Made by a program: the position numbers and the translations under genes. A DNA stretch of 64,000 nt from Alphaproteobacteria bacterium HGW-Alphaproteobacteria-18 (GTDB taxonomy: Bacteria > Pseudomonadota > Alphaproteobacteria > Caulobacterales > Hyphomonadaceae), in contig PHEH01000002.1 of assembly GCA_002841155.1 (NCBI GenBank), positions 62,001 to 126,000 of the forward strand, written 5' to 3'. Positions 8,261 through 16,626 of this stretch are shown here, in pieces. Under the pieces are notes generated by a model, which worked only from the letters and a program-made list of their open reading frames with translations, ran no database searches and was not told the origin of the DNA. The stretch's first letter is position 1, and every line of letters begins with the position of its first letter.

Positions 8261-9799
8261 ATGAAGGCCTCGTCGACGCGATCCTCACACCTCCGTTCCT
8301 GGGCCTGCGCCCGGGACGGAAACGTGGCGATGATTGCCGCCTTCATCATTCCCTGCATCGTTGCCCTGGCAGGCATCGCCATCGACTTGCAGAATACGGT
8401 ACGCCAGAAATCAAAGGTTCAGGCTGTGTTGGATTCTGCCGTTCTGGCCGGCGCGCTCGGGCGGCAGGCCGGGAATACAGCGGCAGAAGTGGCCTCCGAC
8501 GTACAAACCTATGCGCGAGCCCTGTTCGTCGAGCAGGGTGGCGGGCTGGACTGCGGCCCCGTAAGCGTTCGCTTTGACGAGGCCAATTTCGACATCTACG
8601 GCACCGTGCACTGCCGCCAGCCAACCTATATCTCGAGCCTGATCGGGCATGATGAGCTTGAGTTCACTGTGTCCTCGGCCTCGACCTATGGTGTGGGCAA
8701 GCTAGACGTGGCTTTCATTTTCGACGTGTCGGGATCCATGAACAGCTATAACCGGCTGGCACAGCTCAAGACCGCAGCGGCCGCGGCAATTGACGAACTG
8801 CTGCCCGACAGCCGGAAGCGGGACGGAAGCGTGCGCCTGGCCATTGTCAGCTATAACCATTCCCTGAATGCCGGGCCGTACATAGATCTCGTGACCGAAA
8901 CGGTGACCCTTTCAGCAGACGGATCAAATTCTACTGCGCAGAGCCGCTATAACAGCCACAATACCAAGCGGATGATCGACCAGGAAACCGGGCAGCGTTT
9001 CTTCTATTATCAGCGCGGCACATGCTCAGGCTGGAACTGCGGGCGCAATTCGAGCTGGACCTGGAATGCCGACCGGCGTTTGTTCAGCAATACCGATCTG
9101 TCAGCGTCCTGCGTGCATGAACGCACCGGACCGCAGGCAGCGAGCGATGCCTTGCCGGGCAATGGCGCCTGGATCGGAGCGGGCAATCCACGCTGGAACT
9201 TCTCGGCCAGCAATACGGCCAAGTATGATGGCTGGCAGAATGTGGAAAACCAGGGCGCGACCGGATATGGCGTGGGCGCCTATGAGGGCCGCCACGGCAC
9301 CTGCATGCCGTCTGGGCCGGTGCCCCTGACTGAGGACAAGATCGCCCTGAAGGCGCATGTGAGCGGCCTCATCGCCGAGGGCGGAACAGCGGGGCATCTG
9401 GGCATCGCCTGGGGCTGGTATCTGGTCTCACCGGAATGGGCGGGGATCTGGCCGGAGGAGTCTGAGCCCCTGCCCTATATTGAGCCGCAGACGTCCAAGG
9501 CCGTTATCCTGATGACCGATGGCGAGTTCAACATCGCGCACCCCACCGCCACAAAGAACTCGTTCCGCCAGTCGATGGATCTCTGTGACGCAATGAAGGC
9601 GTCCAACCGGCGCATCCAGATTTATACGGTCGGCTTTCAGGTGCCCTCCGGCGTGGCGCGGACGGGCGATGGACGCACGATCCTGGAATATTGCGCGACC
9701 TCACCCTCCCACGCCTTCAGCGCAGACAGCGGGGAGGAACTGCTCGACGTCTACCGCTCGATTGCCCGCTCCATCTCGGACCTGCGCCTGAAACAGTGA
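8261..9799 (+). CDS. TadG-like protein with vWA domain (paralog of the preceding gene)
   Basis: A 512-residue paralog starting 37 bases after its neighbour. It has the same plan: RDGNVAMIAAFIIP anchor helix, the segment KVQAVLDSAVLAGAL, a vWA metal site FDVSGSMNS around residue 155, MTDGEFN near residue 418, and the same C-terminal ending (QIYTVGFQV... Y/FRSIARSISDLRLKQ). The insert between the vWA motifs is shorter and lacks the FCCH-like repeats, carrying instead a Trp/Asn/Cys-rich stretch. The shared architecture indicates duplication followed by divergence of the insert. No tad secretion ATPase, prepilin or TadE gene is in the window, so the link to Flp pili rests on the N-terminal domain alone. 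Confidence 0.8.
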   Translation: MKASSTRSSHLRSWACARDGNVAMIAAFIIPCIVALAGIAIDLQNTVRQKSKVQAVLDSAVLAGALGRQAGNTAAEVASDVQTYARALFVEQGGGLDCGPVSVRFDEANFDIYGTVHCRQPTYISSLIGHDELEFTVSSASTYGVGKLDVAFIFDVSGSMNSYNRLAQLKTAAAAAIDELLPDSRKRDGSVRLAIVSYNHSLNAGPYIDLVTETVTLSADGSNSTAQSRYNSHNTKRMIDQETGQRFFYYQRGTCSGWNCGRNSSWTWNADRRLFSNTDLSASCVHERTGPQAASDALPGNGAWIGAGNPRWNFSASNTAKYDGWQNVENQGATGYGVGAYEGRHGTCMPSGPVPLTEDKIALKAHVSGLIAEGGTAGHLGIAWGWYLVSPEWAGIWPEESEPLPYIEPQTSKAVILMTDGEFNIAHPTATKNSFRQSMDLCDAMKASNRRIQIYTVGFQVPSGVARTGDGRTILEYCATSPSHAFSADSGEELLDVYRSIARSISDLRLKQ

Positions 9800-9844
9800 A
9801 CCTCGCCATTGCGGCGGCGCCCCGGCGCTGGCAGACGGGTCGCC

Positions 9845-10498
9845 ATGCTTGCCTGGATACCCAACGCCCTGACGATTTCCCGCTGCGTGTTTGCCGCGCT
9901 GGTGCTGTTTGCTGCCTTCAAGGCGGCGGGCATTGACCCGATGCTGGCCGACGCGGGCGTGACCGGCCTGGAGCGCCAGCGCTATGCGACCTTCCAGCAG
10001 CTCTGGCATCAGTTTGCGCTGCTGGCGTTCATCTCGGGCATGCTGACGGATTTTCTCGATGGCTGGGCGGCGCGCGCCTTCAAGGCCGAGAGCCGGTTTG
10101 GCGTATGGCTCGACCCCATTGCTGACAAGCTGCTGGTGGGGGCGGCGTTGATTGCCCTCGCCCTCGCGCTCAAGACCTGGCTGATCTACGTTCCTGCTGC
10201 GCTGATCCTGGCACGGGACGTGTTCATGACCTGGCTGCGCACACGGCCGGAAGCCTCAGGCATCGTGGCCCCTTCCAGGCTGGCGAAATGGAAGACGGCT
10301 GCCGAAATGCTGGCGATCACGGGACTAATGCTGCCACTCGCGCTATGGCCCTTGCCCGAGACACCGGCCGGCAGTGGCGGGCTGCACTGGAGCAGTGTTG
10401 TCACCGGCGCGCTGGTGCTTGCCCTCTGGGTGGCGGCTGCCCTGTCGCTGCTGACGGGCGCGCAATATGTGAAGGCGATCCAGAGCAGCAAACGCTGA
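9845..10498 (+). CDS. pgsA: CDP-diacylglycerol-glycerol-3-phosphate phosphatidyltransferase
   Basis: A 217-residue CDP-alcohol phosphatidyltransferase that makes phosphatidylglycerophosphate for phosphatidylglycerol and cardiolipin. The full family signature is present: D69-xx-D72-G73-xx-A76-R77, then G86-xxx-D90-xxx-D94. The N-terminus WIPNALTISR is typical of PgsA. About five membrane segments, inner membrane. The open frame begins 12 codons earlier, but the ATG at 9845 gives the family start. It lies 45 bases after the second vWA gene on the same strand. Confidence 0.9.
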   Translation: MLAWIPNALTISRCVFAALVLFAAFKAAGIDPMLADAGVTGLERQRYATFQQLWHQFALLAFISGMLTDFLDGWAARAFKAESRFGVWLDPIADKLLVGAALIALALALKTWLIYVPAALILARDVFMTWLRTRPEASGIVAPSRLAKWKTAAEMLAITGLMLPLALWPLPETPAGSGGLHWSSVVTGALVLALWVAAALSLLTGAQYVKAIQSSKR

Positions 10499-10506
10499 AC
10501 GCGAAA

Positions 10507-10534
10507 ACGCCGGCCTGGGGAAGCAGACCGGCGT
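10507..10534 (+). terminator. weak hairpin after pgsA
   Basis: ACGCCGG and CCGGCGT form a 7-bp stem with a 14-base loop, 8 bases after the pgsA stop. No T-run follows, so termination is only a possibility. Confidence 0.3.
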
Positions 10535-10645
10535 CAACGCAAATGGCGGGCTTAAGCGCGGGAGACTGCGAGGCCGTCATTTTGCAAGGTCGTCATCATG
10601 GCGGGAGGGGTAAACCCGACATGTGCCCAGATTGCGCCTCAATTC

Positions 10646-10660
10646 TTAACGGCGGATTAA
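10646..10660. promoter_or_regulatory. CtrA-type binding site TTAA-N7-TTAA upstream of the L,D-transpeptidase
   Basis: TTAACGGCGGATTAA is a perfect match to the full CtrA consensus TTAA-N7-TTAA. It lies about 90 bases before the ATG of the L,D-transpeptidase gene, inside a 250-base intergenic region that otherwise holds only a weak hairpin. A further partial match, ATTAACCTAA, follows about 20 bases later. Cell-cycle control of this wall enzyme by CtrA is an inference from the motif. Confidence 0.5.
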
Positions 10661-10749
10661 TGCCTTGGCTTTCGAACAATTAACCTAAAAATCCCGGGCC
10701 TTCCCCGAACGCGCCCGGCTTCAGCCACAATCGGCATGAAATTGGGCGC

Positions 10750-11523
10750 ATGAGCCCGCGCCACCCGAGATATCGCCGCCGTCCGCAACCGAACATCTTT
10801 GCGATCCTGATCGCGATGTTGGCGTTCCTGTGCCTGCCGGCGCTGTTTGCCTTTGCACATGCTGCGGATGTGCCGGAAACGGCGCGCTCGCAGGCCGCCT
10901 ATGCGGCGCAGAAAGCGCCGCTGAAGGCCGCCCTGGCAGAGAAAGGCCTCGCGCTGGGCAGTCCGGTATTCCTGCAAATCACCAAGGCGCCGGCTGAACT
11001 GACCGCCTATGTTCAGGATGCGGAGGGACGGTTTCAACCCTTTCGGACCTGGCCGGTATGTTCAGTGTCTGGCGGCCTGGGCCCGAAGATGCGCGAGGGA
11101 GACCTTCAGGCGCCCGAGGGGTTTTACAAGGTAAAGGCGAGGCAGATGAACCCAGCCTCCAGCTACCACCTCTCCTTTAATCTCGGTTATCCCAACGCCT
11201 TCGACCGCGCCAATGACCGGACAGGGAGTTTTCTGATGGTGCATGGGTCGTGTGTATCGATTGGATGTTTTGCGATGACCGACCCCGTGATCGAAGAGGT
11301 CTGGACGCTGATGCAGGCCGCCTTCGAGGGCGGGCAAAGCGCCGTGGACGTACATATCTTCCCCTTCCCTATGACCCCGGCGAATCTGGCCGCGCACGCG
11401 GGCAGCGAACATGCCGCCTTCTGGACGGACCTGAAACCTGTCTGGGACGGGTTTGAAGCGACAAGAAAGGTGCCGGACATCAAGGTTTCCGGCAAGGCGT
11501 ATCAGGTTCTCATGGTCCAGTAA
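10750..11523 (+). CDS. L,D-transpeptidase family protein (YafK/DpaA-like)
   Basis: A 257-residue protein with a basic N-terminus and one hydrophobic segment ending in a likely signal-peptidase site (FAFAHA-AD), so it is exported. The catalytic motif of the YkuD fold is HGSCVSIGC at 165-173, with nucleophile C173. The context (FLMVHG before, FAMTDPVIEEVW after, DVHIFPFPM later) is that of the YafK subgroup, whose E. coli member DpaA releases lipoprotein from peptidoglycan. Here it could either cross-link or cleave wall bonds. Its 3' end overlaps the convergent NUDIX gene by 22 bases. A CtrA-type site lies upstream. Confidence 0.85.
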   Translation: MSPRHPRYRRRPQPNIFAILIAMLAFLCLPALFAFAHAADVPETARSQAAYAAQKAPLKAALAEKGLALGSPVFLQITKAPAELTAYVQDAEGRFQPFRTWPVCSVSGGLGPKMREGDLQAPEGFYKVKARQMNPASSYHLSFNLGYPNAFDRANDRTGSFLMVHGSCVSIGCFAMTDPVIEEVWTLMQAAFEGGQSAVDVHIFPFPMTPANLAAHAGSEHAAFWTDLKPVWDGFEATRKVPDIKVSGKAYQVLMVQ

Positions 11524-11972
11524 GGTGAGACGGGGACATCCTGATAAAGTTCCTGAAGGCGCATGAGTGTGCCTCGGGTAACCCCCTCTATCGGGGCGAC
11601 CGGATCGACCCAGGCTGTTTCGGCGATCTCGCCCATCTGAGTGGCTTTCACCGGCTCCCAGCTACCCCAGGGCACGCGGTAGAGGATGACGTGATCGTTG
11701 GGGAAAACATAATGGTTTGAGTAGACATTGATCATGCGCGGCTCGGAAGTGAGCTGTACGCCGGCCTCTTCGACGAGTTCCCGGCGGAGCGCGCCCAGCG
11801 CCGTCTCGCCCCGCTCTACCCCGCCGCCGGGCATGAACCAGCCTTTCATATAGGTGTGGCGCACCATGAAGACATGGCCAGCCTCATTCTCAACGGCGGC
11901 GCGCACGCCAAGCGTCAGCGGGCGGCTGAGACGGAACCAGGACTGAAAGAGACGTGTACGGATTTTAGACAT
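11502..11972 (-). CDS. NUDIX hydrolase
   Basis: A 156-residue NUDIX-fold protein. The Nudix box reads GGVERGETALGALRRELVEE followed by AGV, matching GX5EX7REUXEEXGU with all catalytic glutamates. Flanking GWFMPGG is typical. The substrate (nucleotide sugar, dinucleotide or damaged NTP) cannot be assigned. It lies 6 bases downstream of serB on the same strand, so they are probably co-transcribed, and its stop codon lies within the end of the opposing L,D-transpeptidase gene. Confidence 0.88.
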   Translation of the reverse strand: MSKIRTRLFQSWFRLSRPLTLGVRAAVENEAGHVFMVRHTYMKGWFMPGGGVERGETALGALRRELVEEAGVQLTSEPRMINVYSNHYVFPNDHVILYRVPWGSWEPVKATQMGEIAETAWVDPVAPIEGVTRGTLMRLQELYQDVPVSPYWTMRT

Positions 11973-11978
11973 TCAAGG

Positions 11979-12890
11979 TCATCCAGCGATAAATTCGGAC
12001 GCCTTGTATCCTTGGAAGAACAGAGCCGCCGTCAAGTCCGTATGGCCGATGGCGCCGGCAGCTTCTGCTGCGACGACGGGTTTTGCCTTGTAGGCAACGC
12101 CAAGGCCGGCGGCGCGGATCATGTCGAGATCATTTGCCCCATCGCCCATGGCGATGGCGTCTTCCGGGGCCGCGCCGAGGGCGGCAACCGCCTCAAGCAG
12201 GGCTGTGCGCTTGGCAACCCGGCCGAGGATGGGCTGACCGACCTCGCCGGTAAGGGCGGCGCCATCATCGAGGAGGGTGTTGCCCTGATGGCTTTCAAAG
12301 CCAGCCAGCGCGGCGACGCGGGAGGTGAAGTAGGTGAAGCCGCCGGAGACGAGCAGCGTGGCGGCGCCGTGGGCTTTCATCGTGGCGATGAGGGTGCGCG
12401 CGCCCGGATTGAGGGTGATGCGCTCTTCCAGAGTGCGGGCGAGGGCATGGAGGGGAAGGCCTTTCAGCATCGCGACGCGCTCTGTGAGAGCGGCCTCGAA
12501 ATCGAGCTCGCCGCGCATGGCGCGTTCCGTAATCTCGGAAATCCTGGCCTTGAGACCGACGGCGTCCGCAATTTCGTCAATACATTCCTGGCCGATGATG
12601 GTGGAATCCATGTCCGAGATGAGCAGGCGTTTCTTGCCGAAACGATCGGCCGGCAGGATGGCGGCGTCGATGGGGCCTGCTGCCGCCAGCGCGGCGCGGA
12701 GCGACGCAAGCCCCTCACCGGCCGCAGAAAAGCGCAGGGCACTGGCCTTGAGCGGCCCAGTGTCTGAGAGGCTCATCCAATTGCCCGGCGCGCCGCCAAT
12801 GGCGCTGACAGATGTTGATGTGAGTTCGCTCAAGCGCGCATCTGCCGCGCCGGTGACCGCAACCAAGACCCAATCCATCTGCATTCTCAA
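11979..12890 (-). CDS. serB: phosphoserine phosphatase
   Basis: A 303-residue HAD-superfamily phosphatase catalysing the last step of serine synthesis. HAD motif I is DMDST with nucleophile D93, motif II lies in LLVSGGFTYF, and motif III is AMGDGANDLDMIRAAGLGVAYKAKP. The segment TIIGQECIDEIAD is the SerB cap entry. About 85 N-terminal residues form an ACT-like regulatory region, as in other long SerB proteins. It is divergent from miaA. Confidence 0.93.
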   Translation of the reverse strand: MRMQMDWVLVAVTGAADARLSELTSTSVSAIGGAPGNWMSLSDTGPLKASALRFSAAGEGLASLRAALAAAGPIDAAILPADRFGKKRLLISDMDSTIIGQECIDEIADAVGLKARISEITERAMRGELDFEAALTERVAMLKGLPLHALARTLEERITLNPGARTLIATMKAHGAATLLVSGGFTYFTSRVAALAGFESHQGNTLLDDGAALTGEVGQPILGRVAKRTALLEAVAALGAAPEDAIAMGDGANDLDMIRAAGLGVAYKAKPVVAAEAAGAIGHTDLTAALFFQGYKASEFIAG

Positions 12891-12958
12891 GGCCCTCTTC
12901 GAAGCTGGCCGTCTCTAGGTGGCTTTCCTCAAGGCTCGCAAGTCCTTAGTTGTAGGGG

Positions 12959-13909
12959 ATGCACCCTGCCATCCTGATACACGGCCCCACCGCCAGCGGA
13001 AAATCCGCCCTTGCCATTGAACTGGCCCGCAAGCTCGGCGGGGAGGTAATTAATGCCGATTCCATGCAGGTTTACAGCGACTTGCAGGTCATTTCTGCCC
13101 GCCCAACCGAGGAAGAGATGGCCGGCGTGCCCCATCACCTGTTCGGCTATGTGGATGCGGCAACGCGCTATTCGACCGGGGAATGGCTGGAAGCGGCACG
13201 CCGCGTGCTGGGCCGGCTTCAACGGCAGAACAAGCATGCGGTGATTGTCGGTGGCACGGGGCTATACCTTCTGGCGCTGACTCAGGGGCTTTCCGACATT
13301 CCGCCGGTGCCCGATGACATCCGCGCGGAGGTGAAGGCCATCTCCGAGGCCGAGGGCGCCGAGGGCCTGCGGGCGCGGCTGGCGCCGCATGATCCTGATC
13401 TGGCCGAACGGCTTGGGACCGGCGACCGGCAACGGCTGGCCCGGGCCTATGAGGTGTGGCTGGCGACCGGGCGGCCGCTCAGCGATTTCCAGAATGAGCG
13501 CCAGCCACCCGTGCTGAAAGAAGGCGAATGGGTCGGCTTTGCCCTCACCCCGCCCCGCGCCGCGCTCTACAAGAAGATCGACCGGCGGTTTGAAGGCATG
13601 CTGATGCAGGGCGCCGTGACTGAAGCGCAGGCCCTGGTTGCCCGCAATCTCAATCCCGAACTTCCCGCCATGAAGGCGCTGGGCATGCCCTCGATTGCCG
13701 CCTTCGTGCGTGGCGAGATCAGCGCAGAGGAAGCGGCCGAAAGCGCCAAACGCGAGTCAAGGCGCTATGCCAAAAGGCAATTTACCTGGATTGGCCGGCA
13801 ATTTCCGTTCTGGCCGCGCATCCCTTCCCCGGAAATCGGCGACCGGATGCGGGTTATTTTTGCCCTCTATCGTGAGATTGACACAGCCGACGCGGAAGAT
13901 TATGCCTGA
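12959..13909 (+). CDS. miaA: tRNA dimethylallyltransferase
   Basis: A 316-residue enzyme that adds a dimethylallyl group to N6 of A37 in tRNAs reading UNN codons. It has the P-loop GPTASGKS (residues 9-16), the DSMQVY substrate motif, VGGTGLYL, and the C-terminal KRESRRYAKRQFTWIGRQ tRNA-binding segment. Length is normal. The promoter of the ilv leader appears to lie inside its last 30 bases. MiaA modification affects leader-peptide decoding in other bacteria, so its position next to an attenuator is worth noting. Confidence 0.95.
   Translation: MHPAILIHGPTASGKSALAIELARKLGGEVINADSMQVYSDLQVISARPTEEEMAGVPHHLFGYVDAATRYSTGEWLEAARRVLGRLQRQNKHAVIVGGTGLYLLALTQGLSDIPPVPDDIRAEVKAISEAEGAEGLRARLAPHDPDLAERLGTGDRQRLARAYEVWLATGRPLSDFQNERQPPVLKEGEWVGFALTPPRAALYKKIDRRFEGMLMQGAVTEAQALVARNLNPELPAMKALGMPSIAAFVRGEISAEEAAESAKRESRRYAKRQFTWIGRQFPFWPRIPSPEIGDRMRVIFALYREIDTADAEDYA
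13878..13906 (+). promoter_or_regulatory. putative promoter of the ilv leader transcript
   Basis: A perfect -35 TTGACA (13878-13883), a 17-base spacer and a partial -10 TATGCC (13901-13906) lie at the very end of miaA. Initiation around 13913 would place the leader-peptide ribosome site and GTG just downstream. The -10 match is only fair. Confidence 0.45.
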
Positions 13910-13934
13910 ACTCCTACGATTGAGGAAACGTCAA

Positions 13935-13973
13935 GTGCGCACACATAAAGTCGTAATTCTTAAGTGCCCGTAG
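13935..13973 (+). CDS. ilv leader peptide with Val-Val-Ile-Leu run
   Basis: GTG start with GAGGA 8 bases upstream, encoding the 12-residue peptide M-R-T-H-K-V-V-I-L-K-C-P and then TAG. Four consecutive codons specify the three branched-chain amino acids that the downstream operon makes. The stop codon lies in the first arm of the following hairpin, the arrangement expected for ribosome-controlled attenuation. An in-frame ATG at 13902 could give a 23-residue version, but it has a poorer ribosome site and overlaps miaA. Confidence 0.75.
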   Translation: MRTHKVVILKCP

Positions 13974-14040
13974 CTGCCCTTCGACCAGGCAGTTGCGGGT
14001 GCGCGCACAAAAGGGCTTCCTCCGGGAGCCCTTTTTTCTT
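13964..14040 (+). promoter_or_regulatory. ilv transcription attenuator (alternative hairpins plus terminator)
   Basis: The first hairpin pairs 13964-13978 with 13988-14002: 15 consecutive pairs including G-T wobbles, loop 13979-13987. The terminator pairs AAGGGCTTCC (14011-14020) with GGGAGCCCTT (14024-14033) around a 3-base loop and runs into six T residues. GCCCTT at 13976-13981 is complementary to the terminator arm AAGGGC (14011-14016) but is tied up when the first hairpin forms. A ribosome stalled on the Val-Val-Ile-Leu codons would block the first hairpin, free GCCCTT and favour the antiterminator. Attenuation of ilv genes is known from enterics and, to my memory, Caulobacter. The fold here is read by eye. 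Confidence 0.75.
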
Positions 14041-14097
14041 GGTCCCTTCGCTCTTTTAACCCCTCGCAGAAAACACCCCTCCCGGAAGCTGAAGCCC

Positions 14098-15894
14098 ATG
14101 AACACCAAGACCAAGGCCAAGCCCGCCGCTGAAACGGCAGACACCTCCACCCCGCGCATGATGACCGGCGCCCAGATCGTCGTCGAGGCCCTCCGGGAAC
14201 AAGGCGTATCGGTGATGTTCGGTTATCCCGGCGGGGCGGTGCTACCGATCTATGATGCGCTCTACGGGCAGGACGCGATCCGCCATATTCTGGTGCGCCA
14301 TGAACAGGGCGCAGGCCATGCGGCCGAAGGCTATGCGCGCTCGACGGGCAAATGCGGTGTGGCGCTGGTCACCTCTGGCCCCGGCGCGACCAATATGGTG
14401 ACCCCGATCACCGATGCGATGATGGACTCGATCCCGATGGTGGTCATCACCGGCCAGGTGCCGACGCATCTGATCGGAACCGATGCCTTCCAGGAATGCG
14501 ACACGACCGGCATCACCCGGACCTGCGCCAAGCACAATTACCTGGTCACGGATGTGAACCAGCTGGCCCGCACGATCCATGAGGCGTTCTATATCGCCAC
14601 CAATGGCCGCCCCGGCCCGGTGGTGATCGACATTCCCAAGGACATCCAGTTTGCGACCGGGCCCTATGTGGGCAAGGCGGGCATCCTGAAGCCGACTTAT
14701 GTGCCCCAGACCGAGCCCCTTCCCGAGGCGATCAAGGCGACGGTGGACCTGATCACCAAAGCCTGGCGGCCGATCTTCTATACCGGTGGCGGCGTGATCA
14801 ATTCCGGGCCGCGGGCATCAAAACTGCTCCGCGAATTGCAGGCGATGACCGGTATTCCGGTGACCTCCACCCTGATGGGCCTTGGCGCCTTCCCGGCCGC
14901 GCATCCTGACTGGCTGGGCATGGTGGGCATGCATGGCAGCTTTGAAGCCAACAATGCCATGCATGACTGCGACCTGATGATCTGCGTCGGCGCGCGGTTT
15001 GATGACCGCGTGACGGGCCGGGTCGATGCCTTCTCCCCCAACTCGAAGAAGGTGCACATCGATATCGATGCCTCCTCGATCAACAAGATCGTGCGGGTGG
15101 ACATTCCGGTGCTGGCTGACTGCGCCCAGGCGCTGGAAGCCATTCTCAAGGAGCTCAAAGCCCGCAAGGCACAGCTGCCAGACCTGGCGCCCTGGAAAGA
15201 AGAGATCGGCGCCTGGCGCGCGCGGCGCTGTTTTGGCTACAAGAACTCCAGCGACGTGATCAAACCGCAATATGCCGTCGAGCGCCTCTACGCGCTGACC
15301 AAGGACCACGACACGTACATCACGACCGAAGTGGGCCAGCACCAGATGTGGGCGGCGCAGTTCTATCATTTCAACGAGCCCAACCGCTGGATGACCTCGG
15401 GCGGCCTCGGCACGATGGGCTATGGCCTGCCTGCCGCTGTGGGCGTCCAGTCAGCCCACCCGGACGCGCTGGTCATCGATATTGCAGGCGAAGCCTCCAT
15501 CCAGATGATGATGCAGGAGCTCTCCACCGCCGTTCAGCACAAGCTGCCGGTGAAGGTGTTCATTCTCAACAATGAATGGATGGGCATGGTGCGCCAGTGG
15601 CAGGAGCTGCTGCATGGCGAGCGCTATTCCCACTCCTATTCGGAAAGCCTGCCGGATTTCGTCAAACTGGCCGATGCGCTGGGCGCCTATGGCATCCGCT
15701 GTGATGATCCTGCCGAGCTGGACGCCAAGATCCTGGAGATGGTGAACCATCCCGGCCCGGTGCTGTTCGACTGCCGGGTGGAGCGGGCCGAGAACTGTCT
15801 GCCGATGATTCCATCGGGATCAGCGCACAACCAGATGATTCTCGGTGAAATAACGGGTAACGAGATCGGAGAGGCTGGCCGCGGGCTGGTCTAG
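14098..15894 (+). CDS. ilvB: acetolactate synthase large subunit
   Basis: A 598-residue thiamine-diphosphate enzyme, catalytic subunit of acetohydroxyacid synthase, the first common step of valine, leucine and isoleucine synthesis. Landmarks: GYPGGAVLPIYDALY, VRHEQGAGHAAEGYAR (catalytic Glu), VTSGPGATNMVTPI, a central FAD-binding region, and the ThDP motif DIAGEASIQMMMQELSTAV followed by ILNNEWMGMVRQW. The frame is open upstream through the terminator, but the ATG at 14098 is the sensible start because it lies after the attenuator. Expression is probably set by that attenuator. Confidence 0.96.
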   Translation: MNTKTKAKPAAETADTSTPRMMTGAQIVVEALREQGVSVMFGYPGGAVLPIYDALYGQDAIRHILVRHEQGAGHAAEGYARSTGKCGVALVTSGPGATNMVTPITDAMMDSIPMVVITGQVPTHLIGTDAFQECDTTGITRTCAKHNYLVTDVNQLARTIHEAFYIATNGRPGPVVIDIPKDIQFATGPYVGKAGILKPTYVPQTEPLPEAIKATVDLITKAWRPIFYTGGGVINSGPRASKLLRELQAMTGIPVTSTLMGLGAFPAAHPDWLGMVGMHGSFEANNAMHDCDLMICVGARFDDRVTGRVDAFSPNSKKVHIDIDASSINKIVRVDIPVLADCAQALEAILKELKARKAQLPDLAPWKEEIGAWRARRCFGYKNSSDVIKPQYAVERLYALTKDHDTYITTEVGQHQMWAAQFYHFNEPNRWMTSGGLGTMGYGLPAAVGVQSAHPDALVIDIAGEASIQMMMQELSTAVQHKLPVKVFILNNEWMGMVRQWQELLHGERYSHSYSESLPDFVKLADALGAYGIRCDDPAELDAKILEMVNHPGPVLFDCRVERAENCLPMIPSGSAHNQMILGEITGNEIGEAGRGLV

Positions 15895-15927
15895 GCCGCG
15901 TGATAGAGGCCGGAGCACGGGAATAGT

Positions 15928-16626
15928 ATGGACGCCGCAGGGATCTTCGACTGGCTGAAAGGCAATGGCGAAATCGTCATTGGCATTCTTTCAGCCATCG
16001 TGGCGCTGGGCAGCGCTCTGGTCGCGCGTGGCGAAACGGCCAAGCAGCGCAAATTGCAGACAGAACGCCTGCGCCAGAGCATTGATGCGGCGAGCCTCGA
16101 CTGGGGCGGCGCCGCCATCGATACCCTCGCCCGCTGTGCCATATTTGCCCGCACCCGCCACCTTCACGCCAATGACGCCGCCTTTGTCGCCGCCAGGACG
16201 AACATGTTGATCCAGCTGTCCACCTTGGTGGACCGGGGGCGGATGTTCTTCCCCAATCTCGACGCGTCCGGCAAGAGCGCCGAGAAAGAAGGGGCCTATC
16301 GTGGCAAGCGTCCGCCCATTCTGGACACGCTGATGTTCACCTATCACGAGATTGAAGCCCTCAATCGTGAAGGCGGGCTCCCCTCAGAAGAGAGCGGCGC
16401 TTATATTGATGATTGCCGGCGCCTGCTGGTTTCCGAACTTCAGGCGCATCTTGATCCGCGACGGCTCGACGAAATCGTTGAACGGTATGATGATCAGTCC
16501 CAGGAAAATCGCAAGAAAGCCATAGACAAGGCAGCGAGCCTGCGCGCCCGCTTGCTGGAACGGCGGCCCAACACTTCCCTCGATCGCAGCTTTGCGAGCA
16601 ATACAACACCGGAGCGCCCCCAATGA
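15928..16626 (+). CDS. single-pass membrane protein of unknown function inside the ilv operon
   Basis: A 232-residue protein I do not recognise. It has a short N-terminus, one membrane helix (about residues 14-34, IVIGILSAIVALGSALVA) and then a long charged, mostly helical cytosolic region with a Q/R/K-rich start. It begins 33 bases after ilvB, and its stop overlaps the ilvH start by four bases (ATGA), so it is translationally coupled with the acetolactate synthase small subunit. The layout resembles the protein at 18878, although the sequences do not align obviously. No link to acetolactate synthase is known to me. Confidence 0.7.
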   Translation: MDAAGIFDWLKGNGEIVIGILSAIVALGSALVARGETAKQRKLQTERLRQSIDAASLDWGGAAIDTLARCAIFARTRHLHANDAAFVAARTNMLIQLSTLVDRGRMFFPNLDASGKSAEKEGAYRGKRPPILDTLMFTYHEIEALNREGGLPSEESGAYIDDCRRLLVSELQAHLDPRRLDEIVERYDDQSQENRKKAIDKAASLRARLLERRPNTSLDRSFASNTTPERPQ

